Source of the DNA: a virus
IMG/VR virus record: IMGVR_UViG_3300036893_000013
Span: 48,038-112,037 of that record
Reading direction: 5' to 3' (one strand)
DNA length: 64,000 bases
Below the pieces are notes generated by a model. The model was not told the DNA's origin. It saw only the letters and a list, made by a program, of their open reading frames with translations, and ran no database searches. The translations under genes and the position numbers were made by a program. This document shows, one piece after another, positions 43,139-50,208 of the stretch. Within the stretch, counting starts at the first letter, position 1, and each line of letters starts with the position of its first letter.

Positions 43139-43342
43139 ATGACAAGCAAACCAATTGAGTATGTAACCATGCCAGTGTCTACCCTGATGGCGTTGATTAC
43201 CATCAAGGATAACCAGTTAAAGCGGATTGTAGGAGATGACCCGGTTTCTGTCATTTCCCGCATAAAACTCCAACATGAGATAGACCAGCTAAGAACGGCT
43301 ATCTTAACAGGACAACAGGTTAACTGCATACCAGTGAAGTAA
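43139..43342 (+). CDS. Early protein, unknown (67 aa)
   Basis: The ATG at 43139 is preferred because GGAGGTAAG lies just upstream; the longer ORF starts inside the previous gene. The product has a beta/alpha small domain (VTMPVSTLMALITIKDNQLK) with a helical C-terminus. Unknown. Confidence 0.5.
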   Translation: MTSKPIEYVTMPVSTLMALITIKDNQLKRIVGDDPVSVISRIKLQHEIDQLRTAILTGQQVNCIPVK

Positions 43343-43351
43343 GGAGGAGTC

Positions 43352-43945
43352 ATGAAAGTAGTTTTGACAACATCTTTTGGTCGGCTAAGAGCAGCCGGAG
43401 CGTGTTCTCTTAGATACAGACATCTAAGAAAAGCGCTAGGTGAGGAGGAGTATACTGATACTACTCCTATCAACTTACTAACAATACTCAAAACCAATGG
43501 ACTAAGCGATGCACTTTGGGCGATGTGTGCTACAAAACAGAATTGCGATAAAGTGTCTCGATTGATGGCTGCCGATTTCGCTGAATCGGTTCTATTCATC
43601 TGGGAGGCCGCGTATCCAGATGACAATAGACCAGCTATGGCTATCAAAGCAGCAAGGGATTTTGCCGAGGGGAAAATAACTGAAGAGGAGTTGTCAGCAG
43701 CATGGCCAGCAGCAGAGACAGCAGGGTTAGACTCGACGCCATCATGGGCAGCAAGAGCAGCAGCAAGAGCAGCAGCAAGAGCAGCATGGCCAGTACAAAG
43801 GCCAGCATGGGCAGCAGCAGAGACAGCAGGATGGGCAGCATCGGCAATAGGGAGGGAGAGGGAGCTAGCATTAGGTGCAGCAGCATGGGCAGCATCAGCA
43901 TCGGCACGGACCAAAATCTTCGAGAAGTATCTCTCGGAAGTATGA
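43352..43945 (+). CDS. Imm5-like Ala-rich protein
   Basis: The 197-residue protein has an N-terminal half with DALWAMCATKQNCDKVSRLM, FAESVLFIWEAAYPDDNRPA and AIKAARDFAEGKITEEELSA, a pattern found in Imm5-type putative immunity proteins and phage relatives. The C-terminal half is a low-complexity AARAAARAAARAAW repeat encoded by GCAGCAAGA-type 12-mers. A strong GGAGGAG ribosome site precedes the ATG. Whether this blocks host toxins is untested. Confidence 0.5.
   Translation: MKVVLTTSFGRLRAAGACSLRYRHLRKALGEEEYTDTTPINLLTILKTNGLSDALWAMCATKQNCDKVSRLMAADFAESVLFIWEAAYPDDNRPAMAIKAARDFAEGKITEEELSAAWPAAETAGLDSTPSWAARAAARAAARAAWPVQRPAWAAAETAGWAASAIGRERELALGAAAWAASASARTKIFEKYLSEV
43741..43900. repeat. 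Low-complexity AGCAGC/AGCAAG repeat region
   Basis: Short repeats (AGCAGCAAG and close variants) span the Ala-rich tail of the 43352 protein and create long spurious ORFs in other frames on both strands. Confidence 0.7.
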
Positions 43946-43985
43946 GGAATTTTCCAGTCCGGAAATTTATGAAAGGAGGAGGTAA

Positions 43986-44210
43986 ATGATCTTTCGAGTT
44001 CGTCAGAAACAGACATATTACGAGGATTTCGAGGTATCGGCTGTGAGTGCCTATGAAGCCATTGCGCTAGTAGACTCAGCTAGCGTCGAGTCTCTGGGTG
44101 CGCCGGAGTACCTTGAAACAACCAACACCTACATCCTTGCTGACGACGGCATATTTGCTGCCAAACATCAACCGGAGAATGCTACTCCAGATACTCCAGA
44201 AAGTGTGTAA
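43986..44210 (+). CDS. Small VRQxQTYYxDF paralogue 1
   Basis: The 74-residue protein starts MIFRVRQKQTYYEDFEVSAV, and the same block occurs in 50386-50610 (IYHVRQRQTYYQDFKVEYAE). Both have a following helical AIALV/AIDLV segment and a YILADDG/YLLDDEG motif. A strong AAAGGAGG site precedes the ATG. Function unknown; conserved twice in the operon. Confidence 0.6.
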   Translation: MIFRVRQKQTYYEDFEVSAVSAYEAIALVDSASVESLGAPEYLETTNTYILADDGIFAAKHQPENATPDTPESV

Positions 44211-44211
44211 C

Positions 44212-44490
44212 ATGGAAATCAAAACCATCATTCAGCCCCATCCCGGTAGTTTTCACAATACCCGGAAGTCCTATACGTTTAAGTCATTTAAGCGTGTGAA
44301 TCGAAACAACGTGGTTGGCTATCCGCCTGAATATGCCGTTATTAGCTTCTCAGACGGTAGAGTTGACCGAGTGGAGTATAAATCTCGCGCCGAGTATGAC
44401 GCTCACTTGCAGAAAGTTAAGCTGAAGCTGCAACTTCAGCATCAGAAGTCCGGTATTCAGCGCAAAGGTTGCGACTGTGGATACTGCTAG
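44212..44490 (+). CDS. Early protein with C-terminal Cys motif (92 aa)
   Basis: The ATG at 44212 follows the stop of the previous gene by one base. The 92-residue product starts MEIKTIIQPHPGSFHNTRKS, then has a beta-type FKRVNRNNVVGYPPEYAVIS and a terminal CDCGYC. The Cys motif may bind metal. Unknown. Confidence 0.5.
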   Translation: MEIKTIIQPHPGSFHNTRKSYTFKSFKRVNRNNVVGYPPEYAVISFSDGRVDRVEYKSRAEYDAHLQKVKLKLQLQHQKSGIQRKGCDCGYC

Positions 44491-44677
44491 AGTGTTAACT
44501 CTTCGCATTGGCGTACTAAATGGAGTTAAGCCTATTGGTGGTATTGAAAAAGTAGGTTTAGCTCCATTTCCGGCCCAAGGTGTCGAATGGGTTAACGTTA
44601 ACCGTACCGTGGTAGTGGCCACTAACTCTGTGTCTACTAGGATGGTATATGGTCCTTTCTGGGGGAGATTGAAATGA
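44477..44677 (+). CDS. Small early protein (66 aa)
   Basis: The 66-residue protein overlaps the preceding gene by 14 bases; the product (VLTLRIGVLNGVKPIGGIEK...WVNVNRTVVVATNSVSTRMV) is beta-like with no motif. The start is less sure than others. Confidence 0.4.
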   Translation: MDTARVLTLRIGVLNGVKPIGGIEKVGLAPFPAQGVEWVNVNRTVVVATNSVSTRMVYGPFWGRLK

Positions 44678-44901
44678 AGGTTTACGTCATTTGGACTTTG
44701 GATGGTGGTCCTTTGGCTGTTGGAACAGACGAACAGGAAACATTTATCAGAGCTAGAGAGCTACTGGAAAATGGAGTTGAAAATGTTCGGATAGCCGAAA
44801 TTCTGATGAACAGTTACGCTCCTTGCGTTCACCGCGAGTGGTTTGTAGATTTGGCAGGTAATGTCAAATTACTAGGTAAGACTCAAAACCGGACTCAATG
44901 A
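44674..44901 (+). CDS. Small early protein (75 aa)
   Basis: The 75-residue protein has beta strands (MKVYVIWTLDGGPLAVGTDE) then a helix (RARELLENGVENVRIAEILM). ATGA overlap with the previous gene. Unknown. Confidence 0.5.
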   Translation: MKVYVIWTLDGGPLAVGTDEQETFIRARELLENGVENVRIAEILMNSYAPCVHREWFVDLAGNVKLLGKTQNRTQ

Positions 44902-44917
44902 GGGAGAAGGAGGAAGT

Positions 44918-45163
44918 ATGTTCAAACCAGACATGCAATACAGTTTCGAATTACAGGTAAGACTCGGTACTGTCGTTGTGGCTATTGTGATGGTCCAAGC
45001 GGACACACTCACCGAAGCTGTGCAGATTGCAAGCAAAAACATCTCCGTAGAACAAGTCGAAAAATTGATTCCTACGGAAGCTAAACGAAGAGAGTTACTA
45101 GATAAACTCCAGCAAATACAGCTTCCATATTATCCCCTGTGTGTTCCAACTGATACCGGATAG
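44918..45163 (+). CDS. Small early protein (81 aa)
   Basis: The 81-residue protein is the last gene before the terminator at 45188. It shows a beta-rich start (YSFELQVRLGTVVVAIVMVQ) and a helical C-terminus (LIPTEAKRRELLDKLQQIQL). Strong GGAGGAAG site. Unknown. Confidence 0.55.
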   Translation: MFKPDMQYSFELQVRLGTVVVAIVMVQADTLTEAVQIASKNISVEQVEKLIPTEAKRRELLDKLQQIQLPYYPLCVPTDTG

Positions 45164-45187
45164 CTTGATCCAACATGCTTAGATCAT

Positions 45188-45214
45188 ACCCCTGCTTCGG
45201 CAGGGGTTTTCTTT
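45188..45214 (+). terminator. UUCG intrinsic terminator of the first early operon
   Basis: Stem ACCCCTGC/GCAGGGGT, loop TTCG, followed by TTTCTTT. It ends the operon from 41337. Confidence 0.85.
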
Positions 45215-45328
45215 GGCCCGAATGCCATGCCGCGCCTCGCATCTATACTGGTCAGCAACTTTGGCCCGCGCAAAAAAAAGTTTTCGACAGTTTTTGCGCG
45301 GCTGTGGAAAAGTCGCTCGGACCCGCAA

Positions 45329-45342
45329 GTAAATCGATTTAC
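45329..45342. promoter_or_regulatory. Perfect palindromic operator GTAAATCGATTTAC
   Basis: A 14-bp perfect palindrome, ending 17 bases before the -35 hexamer at 45360. It is the sharpest member of the family found at early promoters. Confidence 0.7.
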
Positions 45343-45359
45343 CTCGCAAAATTTTTCTC

Positions 45360-45388
45360 TTGACAGCCGCGCTCGGGTCCGGTACGAT
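45360..45388 (+). promoter_or_regulatory. Sigma70-like early promoter for the VWA-TerC operon
   Basis: TTGACA, 17-base spacer, TACGAT. First translated feature downstream is a 4-codon ORF at 45435 after a strong GGAAGGAGG. Confidence 0.75.
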
Positions 45389-45434
45389 CGGATCGGCGCG
45401 CAAAATTTTTTGCGTAGGGAAGGAGGTAGCATAA

Positions 45435-45553
45435 ATGCCCAGACTTTAGCTTTTCTTGGCATTAGAAGCCAGAATGTTAATACTGCCCAAATCTTGAATC
45501 TCATTCAAGAAGCGCTGGGCGGGGGTGATCATTTTTCCTTCCACTCTGAATGA
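45435..45553 (+). pseudogene. Strong ribosome site, 4-codon ORF and possible frameshifted 39-aa frame
   Basis: GGAAGGAGG precedes ATG 45435, but the frame is only MPRL then TAG (45447-45449). In the -1 frame the sequence stays open to 45553 and reads LAFLGIRSQNVNTAQILNLI... Either the gene has a frameshift (natural, programmed or an assembly error), the four-codon ORF is a leader peptide, or translation starts at a rare codon. No classic slippery heptamer is present. Confidence 0.4.
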
Positions 45554-45566
45554 GCACCATCATTCT

Positions 45567-45690
45567 GATCGAGATAGGCGCAAGGCTGAGATGCCTGTCG
45601 CATTCGCCTAATCGCAGAGGACACGGGCGAACCTGCCCGTGAAATGCGGAGTACCCAAGGGTACGCGGTTCCAATCCCGCATGAAAAGAG
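45567..45690 (+). ncRNA. Putative structured leader RNA
   Basis: Upstream of the 45697 gene are several stems: AGGCG...CGCCT enclosing AGGC/GCCT; CACGGGC/GCCCGTG (45622-45641); an outer ATGCGG/CCGCAT stem (45644-45682) containing a GTACCC/GGGTAC hairpin (45651-45664). No tRNA fits. This could be a riboswitch or processing element; a simpler hairpin leader of related type lies at 53709-53755. Confidence 0.4.
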
Positions 45691-45696
45691 GTTTTT

Positions 45697-45840
45697 ATGA
45701 AATTGCGAGCGTTTCTCTTAGGGATGCGAGAATTCCGGCAAAGCTTTACCACGCGCATCGAAGGCGAAGCCGAAATGTCTTACGAATATGGACGCGAGTG
45801 GGCGCACCGTTTAACCTTTCGACGTTTCGAATCTCACTAA
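45697..45840 (+). CDS. Small early protein (47 aa)
   Basis: ATG 45697 is preceded by AGAGG. The 47-residue protein contains RAFLLGMREFRQSFTTRIEG and SYEYGREWAHRLTFRRFESH, the kind of small conserved protein often seen in phage genomes. It is chosen over the overlapping +1 frame, which is Arg/Cys-rich and lacks a good ribosome site. Unknown function. Confidence 0.55.
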   Translation: MKLRAFLLGMREFRQSFTTRIEGEAEMSYEYGREWAHRLTFRRFESH

Positions 45841-45995
45841 ACATATCCGCACGATTCTTGAACTCTCCCGTTTTGGCTTCATGGTGGAGATGTTGTTTGT
45901 ATTGCGCTTGTTGAATCGACCAAGGAGGTGATGCTAAGCATATAGCAGGTAATGGTTTACCTGAAATCTCAACTAACAACTTTAGGAGAATCAAA

Positions 45996-46646
45996 ATGTT
46001 GGAAGTACAAGGTAGTAATGTCATCGTTGGGATTGACCGGTCTGGATCGATGGATACCAGAGATGTTGAAGGTCAGTCACGCTACAACTTTTTGAAAGAG
46101 AAGTTGATAGCATTTGTAGGAGAAGCAGTAAAGAGTGCGGCTAACAATCAGGTTACCGCAATCTTCTTCAGTAGCGGAATTCACGATTTAGTACTACGGA
46201 ATTCTTCCGACGCTGAAGCTGCTTTCAACAAGTACCCGGTAGGTGGTAGCACTGCCACCGATCTTGCGATAAACGAGGCTTTGCGTGTCTACAAGGCTAA
46301 CCCCTCAATCCCAGTTCTGTTCTTTTTGGTAACGGACGGTCATCCAGACGACCAAACTCTGGTTGATCGGGCCATCATCAATGTTACCAAGCAGATCACC
46401 CAACCGGAAGACTTCCGTATCATGATTCTGACAGTTGGTCAACGTGATGCGAATCTGACAGCATGGTTGGAACATCTGGATGCCGATTTGGGTCCTGCTG
46501 GAGCCAAGTACGATATTGTGGGGGTCAATAACCTGCAAGAAGTTGATTTCAAAGAGGCTGCGGCTGAACTAATTGCCAGCACAACTACAAACGATGAAGC
46601 TACAGCCGGTGCTACAGCAGGTAAGACAACCCACCGCATCGACTAA
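45996..46646 (+). CDS. VWA-domain protein (TerY/TerF-like)
   Basis: The 216-residue protein is one VWA domain: MIDAS DRSGSMD at residues 14-20, Thr in GGSTATD (~85) and Asp in VTDGHPDD (~114). The architecture (short N-terminus, MIDAS intact, C-terminal acidic tail) resembles TerY/TerF proteins of tellurium-resistance systems, which bind metal and other Ter proteins. The following two genes code for a two-TM peptide and a TerC-like membrane protein, making a Ter-type module. Role in this phage is unknown. Confidence 0.8.
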   Translation: MLEVQGSNVIVGIDRSGSMDTRDVEGQSRYNFLKEKLIAFVGEAVKSAANNQVTAIFFSSGIHDLVLRNSSDAEAAFNKYPVGGSTATDLAINEALRVYKANPSIPVLFFLVTDGHPDDQTLVDRAIINVTKQITQPEDFRIMILTVGQRDANLTAWLEHLDADLGPAGAKYDIVGVNNLQEVDFKEAAAELIASTTTNDEATAGATAGKTTHRID

Positions 46647-46655
46647 AATTAAACC

Positions 46656-46676
46656 GGGGGCTACTATGTAGCCCCC
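46656..46676 (+). promoter_or_regulatory. Intra-operon hairpin between VWA and TerC genes
   Basis: Stem GGGGGCTA/TAGCCCCC with loop CTATG. There is no T-run, so it likely protects or attenuates rather than fully terminates. Confidence 0.5.
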
Positions 46677-46692
46677 ACCCAAAGGAGGTAAA

Positions 46693-46836
46693 ATGAAAAT
46701 GAACCTAAGGTTGGCTAGGCTACTGGTTGCTATTGCTTGCTTGCTGGTTGCGAGTCTAGTTTTCAGAGTTAGCTCGTTTGTGATCGTTGCCCTTTTTTTA
46801 GGAGCTTTAGTTAGCTTTCTGGCGTGGAGGAAGTAA
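46693..46836 (+). CDS. Small two-TM protein (47 aa)
   Basis: ATG 46693 follows AAAGGAGGTAAA. The 47-residue product is nearly all hydrophobic (LLVAIACLLVASLVF, then FVIVALFLGALVSFLAW) with a basic end. Stop overlaps the TerC-like ATG. Probably a membrane partner of the TerC-like protein. Confidence 0.65.
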   Translation: MKMNLRLARLLVAIACLLVASLVFRVSSFVIVALFLGALVSFLAWRK

Positions 46837-47378
46837 TGATTTTAGTATTCGTAGCCGTAGTCTTCTTGGATGTGATTTTATCGGGAGACAATGCCCTCGT
46901 AATCGGGGCTGCGGCTAATACTCTCCCCAAAACAGAACGGAATATAGCTATTGTATTCGGAATGGTGCTGGCTGCTGCGACTAGAATACTTCTTTCTTTA
47001 TTTGCTGTATCTCTACTACACTATAGGTTGGTAGGATTTGTAGCTGGTCTTACTCTTATGTTTGTTGATGGCATTCTACTTAAGGGTATAGTAGAGAATA
47101 ACTTACAAGCAAAGGAGCCGAAACAAGGAAAAACATTTTGGAACACTATTGGAATCATTGCCTTATCTGATATCAGTATGTCTCTCGATAACATTCTTGC
47201 TGTAGCAGGAGTAGCTAGAAATCATCCCGTCATAATGAGTTTAGGTTTGATATGCTCTATTGCTTTTGTAGGGTTTGGAGCAAAACTAGCCAGTTCTCTA
47301 CTGGAGAAGTGGAAGTTCTTAAATTGGGTAGCTTTTGTACTGATACTTTTCGTTGCTTTGGAGTTGATTTGGAGTTAA
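46836..47378 (+). CDS. TerC/YjbE-like integral membrane protein
   Basis: The 180-residue protein has several TM helices and the family signatures VVFLDVILSGDNALVIGAAA at residues ~8-27 and SDISMSLDNILAVAGVARNH near residue 120 (DN motifs of TerC transporters). It is shorter than TerC but typical of the YjbE subgroup (manganese-exporting family). Start ATG 46836 overlaps the small TM gene by TAATG. It is very rare in a phage; possible roles are metal homeostasis, envelope stress or superinfection exclusion. Confidence 0.85.
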   Translation: MILVFVAVVFLDVILSGDNALVIGAAANTLPKTERNIAIVFGMVLAAATRILLSLFAVSLLHYRLVGFVAGLTLMFVDGILLKGIVENNLQAKEPKQGKTFWNTIGIIALSDISMSLDNILAVAGVARNHPVIMSLGLICSIAFVGFGAKLASSLLEKWKFLNWVAFVLILFVALELIWS

Positions 47379-47387
47379 GGAGGAGAA

Positions 47388-47576
47388 ATGAGAAAGCAGG
47401 AACTGATCACTGAGATAGGGCAGGTAGTACATAACTGCTTGGAAGTAAACGACAACAAAACCGTTCACTATACTTGCGCTACGGTGTCAGGTAGACAGGC
47501 GAAGAATCCCATCATTACGGTTAAGATAGGGGGGATTTTGAGAACATGGACGATAGTGGAGGAAGAATGCAAATAA
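47388..47576 (+). CDS. Small early protein (62 aa)
   Basis: The 62-residue protein (LITEIGQVVHNCLEVNDNKT, PIITVKIGGILRTWTIVEEE) is a helix plus beta hairpin with no motif. Strong GGAGG site. Unknown. Confidence 0.5.
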   Translation: MRKQELITEIGQVVHNCLEVNDNKTVHYTCATVSGRQAKNPIITVKIGGILRTWTIVEEECK

Positions 47577-47794
47577 GCATCGGGCAAATCTTAACTGACT
47601 CCGAAGTAGAAAAAGCAGTTGAGATATACAAGTCAGAAAGCACTCATGGATTTGCAAAGAAAGTTGCAGATCAGATTATCCGCCGCCCACAATTAGCCAG
47701 AATCAACGCGACTTTAGGCCAACAAAACGATCCTATGTACCTAGCATATTGTTTGGAATATGCTATAATCGTTGCTATCACTCGGGGAGGCTGA
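47567..47794 (+). CDS. Small early protein (75 aa)
   Basis: I start at ATG 47567 (MQISIGQILTDSEVEKAVEI) after GGAGGAAG; the longer frame begins upstream inside the previous gene. Helical, 75 residues, no motif. Overlaps the previous gene by ten bases. Confidence 0.5.
   Translation: MQISIGQILTDSEVEKAVEIYKSESTHGFAKKVADQIIRRPQLARINATLGQQNDPMYLAYCLEYAIIVAITRGG
47761..47769 (+). promoter_or_regulatory. Extended -10 promoter candidate
   Basis: TGCTATAAT has a perfect TATAAT preceded by an extended -10 TGn. It lies ~26 bases upstream of the 47795 gene, inside the 47567 coding region. There is no good -35, so moderate confidence. Confidence 0.4.
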
Positions 47795-47962
47795 ATGAAA
47801 GGAAAACCGTTGGATACATGGCAGATATACTGCTTTTGTATTATAGGGGTTACGGGGATAACCACTATGGTATACGGCGGGCCGGTATGGTATTATGGCA
47901 TACCGTTAGCATTGTTGTGTTTCGTTGCTATGTTTGTGGATTTGAACAGGAGGAAGATGTAA
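47795..47962 (+). CDS. Small two-TM protein (55 aa)
   Basis: ATG 47795 follows the stop of the previous gene. The 55-residue product has helices ICFCIIG..VTGITTMVYG-type and LALLCFVAMFVD, ending Arg/Lys-rich (LNRRKM). It is a membrane protein by composition. Stop overlaps the next ATG (TAATG). Confidence 0.55.
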   Translation: MKGKPLDTWQIYCFCIIGVTGITTMVYGGPVWYYGIPLALLCFVAMFVDLNRRKM

Positions 47963-48288
47963 TGGAAATTGTTGCTTTGAAAAGGATGTCAAAAAAGAAC
48001 TTCATTCGCTTGCTGGAGATGTCAAAAAAGTATCACGATGGTAGGTATGGTAAGGTTAGAGGATGCTGTGATGATGCGATAGCTATCCGGGAGGCAGAAG
48101 AAGTATTGGAGGAACTTAACCCAAGAGAAGCACTGAATCGTGCTGTGAACCGTGCAATAATCGAGGGTTCGCCAATCTATGTCAATCAACCGGACTGTGG
48201 GCCTTGCGGAATGTTTCTGGATTCCGTATCTGATTCTACAGGGTTTAGCAGTTATGACCCTAATGACAACGGCAATCAACCGAGTTAA
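47962..48288 (+). CDS. Early protein, unknown (108 aa)
   Basis: Start at ATG 47962 (TAATG). The 108-residue product has a basic helical start (LKRMSKKNFIRLLEMSKKYH), a CC pair and a helical Glu/Ala-rich middle, and a CGPCGMFLD segment. Unknown; a Cys-based metal site is possible. Confidence 0.5.
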   Translation: MEIVALKRMSKKNFIRLLEMSKKYHDGRYGKVRGCCDDAIAIREAEEVLEELNPREALNRAVNRAIIEGSPIYVNQPDCGPCGMFLDSVSDSTGFSSYDPNDNGNQPS

Positions 48289-48297
48289 GGAGGAGTT

Positions 48298-48690
48298 ATG
48301 AAACTTTCAGAAGCCATTTTGTTGGGGGACACACTGAGGGAGAGGGCGTCCCATGACTACTTGTATACGTGCAATGGTAAGGTGTGCGGATGCGCTCTCG
48401 GAGGAGCCTTACTATCTAGTGGTTTTACTATGGCAGACTTCCGAATTTCCATTTCCGGAATGTCGCCAACTGACATTATTAGACGCTTCTGGCCTTGGTT
48501 TACTCCAGAACATAACCGGCACATATCAGTCAAGTTCAGTAAGGTTTGTAACGGCAAAATGAGTATGGAACAACTGGTTGACTATGTTCGTTCTATAGAA
48601 CCCGAAGAACGTGAAGAACTTGAAGAACCTGAAAGTGAAAAACTCGGAAAGGAGAGAAATGGACAAGAAACAGTTGTTGAAACTCGCTAA
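48298..48690 (+). CDS. Cysteine-motif early protein (CNGKVCGCALGG)
   Basis: The 130-residue protein starts MKLSEAILLGDTLRERASHD and has YTCNGKVCGCALGGALLSSG, a Cys-rich helix start similar in style to the CLAGW/CLGVLC families. A Glu-rich C-terminal repeat (EEREELEEPESEK) follows. Strong GGAGGAG site. Unknown. Confidence 0.5.
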   Translation: MKLSEAILLGDTLRERASHDYLYTCNGKVCGCALGGALLSSGFTMADFRISISGMSPTDIIRRFWPWFTPEHNRHISVKFSKVCNGKMSMEQLVDYVRSIEPEEREELEEPESEKLGKERNGQETVVETR

Positions 48691-49066
48691 CTTTATGGAG
48701 AAAGTACCTTCAGAAAAATTTAACATGAGTGCATTTGCTATAACTGAACTTGACGACTGCACTACCGCGAAGCAAATGTTAAAAGGCTGTGATACTGCGG
48801 CTTGTTTAGCTGGTTGGACTGTATTGATGCGTGGATATTGTGTCACAAAAGATGAATACGCGAAGAGAAAACACAGAAAAATGCTAAGTATATCAGAAAG
48901 GGCAGCAAAGATACTTCGGTTGGATGTGGAGGAAGAAGAGAAGTTGTTTTATGTGTCGTATTGGCCTCCAGAGTTTCGCCAAAGATTCTATTCTCTGCCG
49001 GACACTGACACCAGACTACAGATAGCCATTGATTTACTCAGATACTTAGCTCAAGGGGGACTATGA
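48659..49066 (+). CDS. CLAGW-family protein 1
   Basis: The ATG at 48659 overlaps the end of the previous gene. In 135 residues: LLKLANFMEKVPSEKFNMSA, then CDTAACLAGWTVLMRGYCVT, then a helical C-terminal half (ERAAKILRLDVEEEEKLFYV). The order ‘LA-F-x-EK(V/L)P...C-x-x-x-x-C(L/I)AGW’ recurs in 51843-52388 and 57234-57677, and a related form in 60381-60854. Unknown function; the conserved Cys pair may bind a metal. Confidence 0.6.
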   Translation: MDKKQLLKLANFMEKVPSEKFNMSAFAITELDDCTTAKQMLKGCDTAACLAGWTVLMRGYCVTKDEYAKRKHRKMLSISERAAKILRLDVEEEEKLFYVSYWPPEFRQRFYSLPDTDTRLQIAIDLLRYLAQGGL

Positions 49067-49449
49067 TGGAAAAAATCAATCTGAAAGAGAATGCTAGGGT
49101 GAAAGAAATCATAAAAGCCGGGTTTCCTCAATACGCGAAACTAACTGCTTTTATAGCAGTGTTTCCGGAATCCGGAATTAACATCAACAGCTATTGGAGC
49201 GGAGGTTCTAGAGATGAATTTTGCATTGTTCATCTACCCACTCTCACCAGAAAGCTATTACCAACTTCTACCCATCCCTACTTCGATATGAAGTCTGTAG
49301 AGGGTAGTACCCCGGATGTAGTTGCTAAAGGGGGTAGTTTAACCCTTATAAGGTTACCAGTTGAGTTTGCCTTAGTATGTGCTGGAACATTTGATGGTAG
49401 ACCAGCGACTGCTCGTGTCTACCTAAATTCCCTTTTGGGGGCAGGATGA
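49063..49449 (+). CDS. Early protein, unknown (128 aa)
   Basis: The 128-residue protein has mostly beta segments (AKLTAFIAVFPESGININSY, SLTLIRLPVEFALVCAGTFD). No motif is recognised. ATGA overlap with the previous gene. Confidence 0.5.
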   Translation: MMEKINLKENARVKEIIKAGFPQYAKLTAFIAVFPESGININSYWSGGSRDEFCIVHLPTLTRKLLPTSTHPYFDMKSVEGSTPDVVAKGGSLTLIRLPVEFALVCAGTFDGRPATARVYLNSLLGAG

Positions 49450-49664
49450 AAAGAGTGTATTTAGGACCTAATTCGCAAGAGTATTACATGCCTATCGGAG
49501 AGTTCAGACCCCCCAAACAGGGGGAAATGTTTCTTAACCGTAGTCTTGAAAAAGCATTTAGGGCTACAAAAGACATGAAGAGTTCCCATCACATTGCTCG
49601 GAGGGTTGCTGTTGAACCCTGCAAACAGTGTAAAGGGATTGGTAAGGTCGCTAAGGAGGGATAG
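49446..49664 (+). CDS. Small basic protein with CxxC end (72 aa)
   Basis: 72-residue protein, basic and helical with CKQCKGIGKVAKEG at the C-terminus, a half DnaJ-type zinc motif. Unknown. Confidence 0.5.
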   Translation: MKRVYLGPNSQEYYMPIGEFRPPKQGEMFLNRSLEKAFRATKDMKSSHHIARRVAVEPCKQCKGIGKVAKEG

Positions 49665-49849
49665 TGGAACTAAAAATCGGGATGCCTGTCCGCGTTAAGA
49701 ACCTGAATGAGTATGGAGATATCGTGAACATCAAACCAGATGCTCAAGGTATTAACATATATGCAGTTAGAATGGACAATCATTCAATTGCCCCTAACCA
49801 GGATGGCACTTTTTATGCCAGAGAAGAAGAACTGGAGGAAATTCCATGA
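49664..49849 (+). CDS. SH3-like small protein (61 aa)
   Basis: GTG start at 49664 shares a base with the previous stop. The 61-residue product (MELKIGMPVRVKNLNEYGDI, YAVRMDNHSIAPNQDGTFYA) looks like a small SH3-like beta barrel. Unknown. Confidence 0.5.
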   Translation: MELKIGMPVRVKNLNEYGDIVNIKPDAQGINIYAVRMDNHSIAPNQDGTFYAREEELEEIP

Positions 49850-50208
49850 CAGAAGGTAAGCCAAATCTATACATTCTCGATGAGAACGATAACCCTGTCG
49901 AAAGCGATCTGCTCTCGTGGGGACGATGGATGGAGGAAACGAACCGCACGGTAGCAAAAACAAAACTCCCAAACGGAGTCCTAGTTTCCACCGTTTTTCT
50001 TGGCATCGATCACAATTTCGGGGGTGGAAAACCTGTATTGTGGGAGACCATGATCTTCAAAGGACCAGAAGACAAATATCAGGAGCGCTATACATCTTTG
50101 GCAGCGGCAATAGAAGGGCACCGTCGAGCGGTACAACGCGCTACCGAAGCAGAATATGAAGAAATCCTAGGAGAGGAAAATGAAAACAAACGAGGAAATA
50201 GCTGTTGA
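49846..50208 (+). CDS. Early protein, unknown (120 aa)
   Basis: The 120-residue protein begins PNLYILDENDNPVESDLLSW with beta segments (LPNGVLVSTVFLGIDHNFGG) and a helical tail. No motif. ATGA overlap on the left. Confidence 0.5.
   Translation: MTEGKPNLYILDENDNPVESDLLSWGRWMEETNRTVAKTKLPNGVLVSTVFLGIDHNFGGGKPVLWETMIFKGPEDKYQERYTSLAAAIEGHRRAVQRATEAEYEEILGEENENKRGNSC

Larger units (their letters stand above)
45215..45434. promoter_or_regulatory. Promoter/operator region for the VWA-TerC operon
   Basis: It contains a large inverted repeat with 11-bp arms (45266-45276 and 45291-45301, CCGCGCAAAAA / TTTTTGCGCGG), a perfect palindrome GTAAATCGATTTAC (45329-45342), and the promoter TTGACA (45360-45365)-17-TACGAT (45383-45388). 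A further GCGCAAAATTTTTTGCGT dyad follows at ~45397-45414. This is the densest regulatory block in the right half. Confidence 0.7.

Noticed and set aside
42913-44016. 367-codon minus-strand ORF opposite the early genes
   Set aside because: It lies antisense to well-supported genes with ribosome sites, is caused largely by the Ala-repeat composition, and has no start signal.
45553-45682. Possible class II tRNA in the 45.6 kb leader
   Set aside because: A GGTTCCAATC-like T loop is present, but no acceptor or anticodon arm with correct lengths can be drawn.
45639-45914. 91-codon plus-strand ORF overlapping the small 45697 gene
   Set aside because: Arg/Cys-rich product, no ribosome site and runs through the structured leader; the 45697 frame is better.
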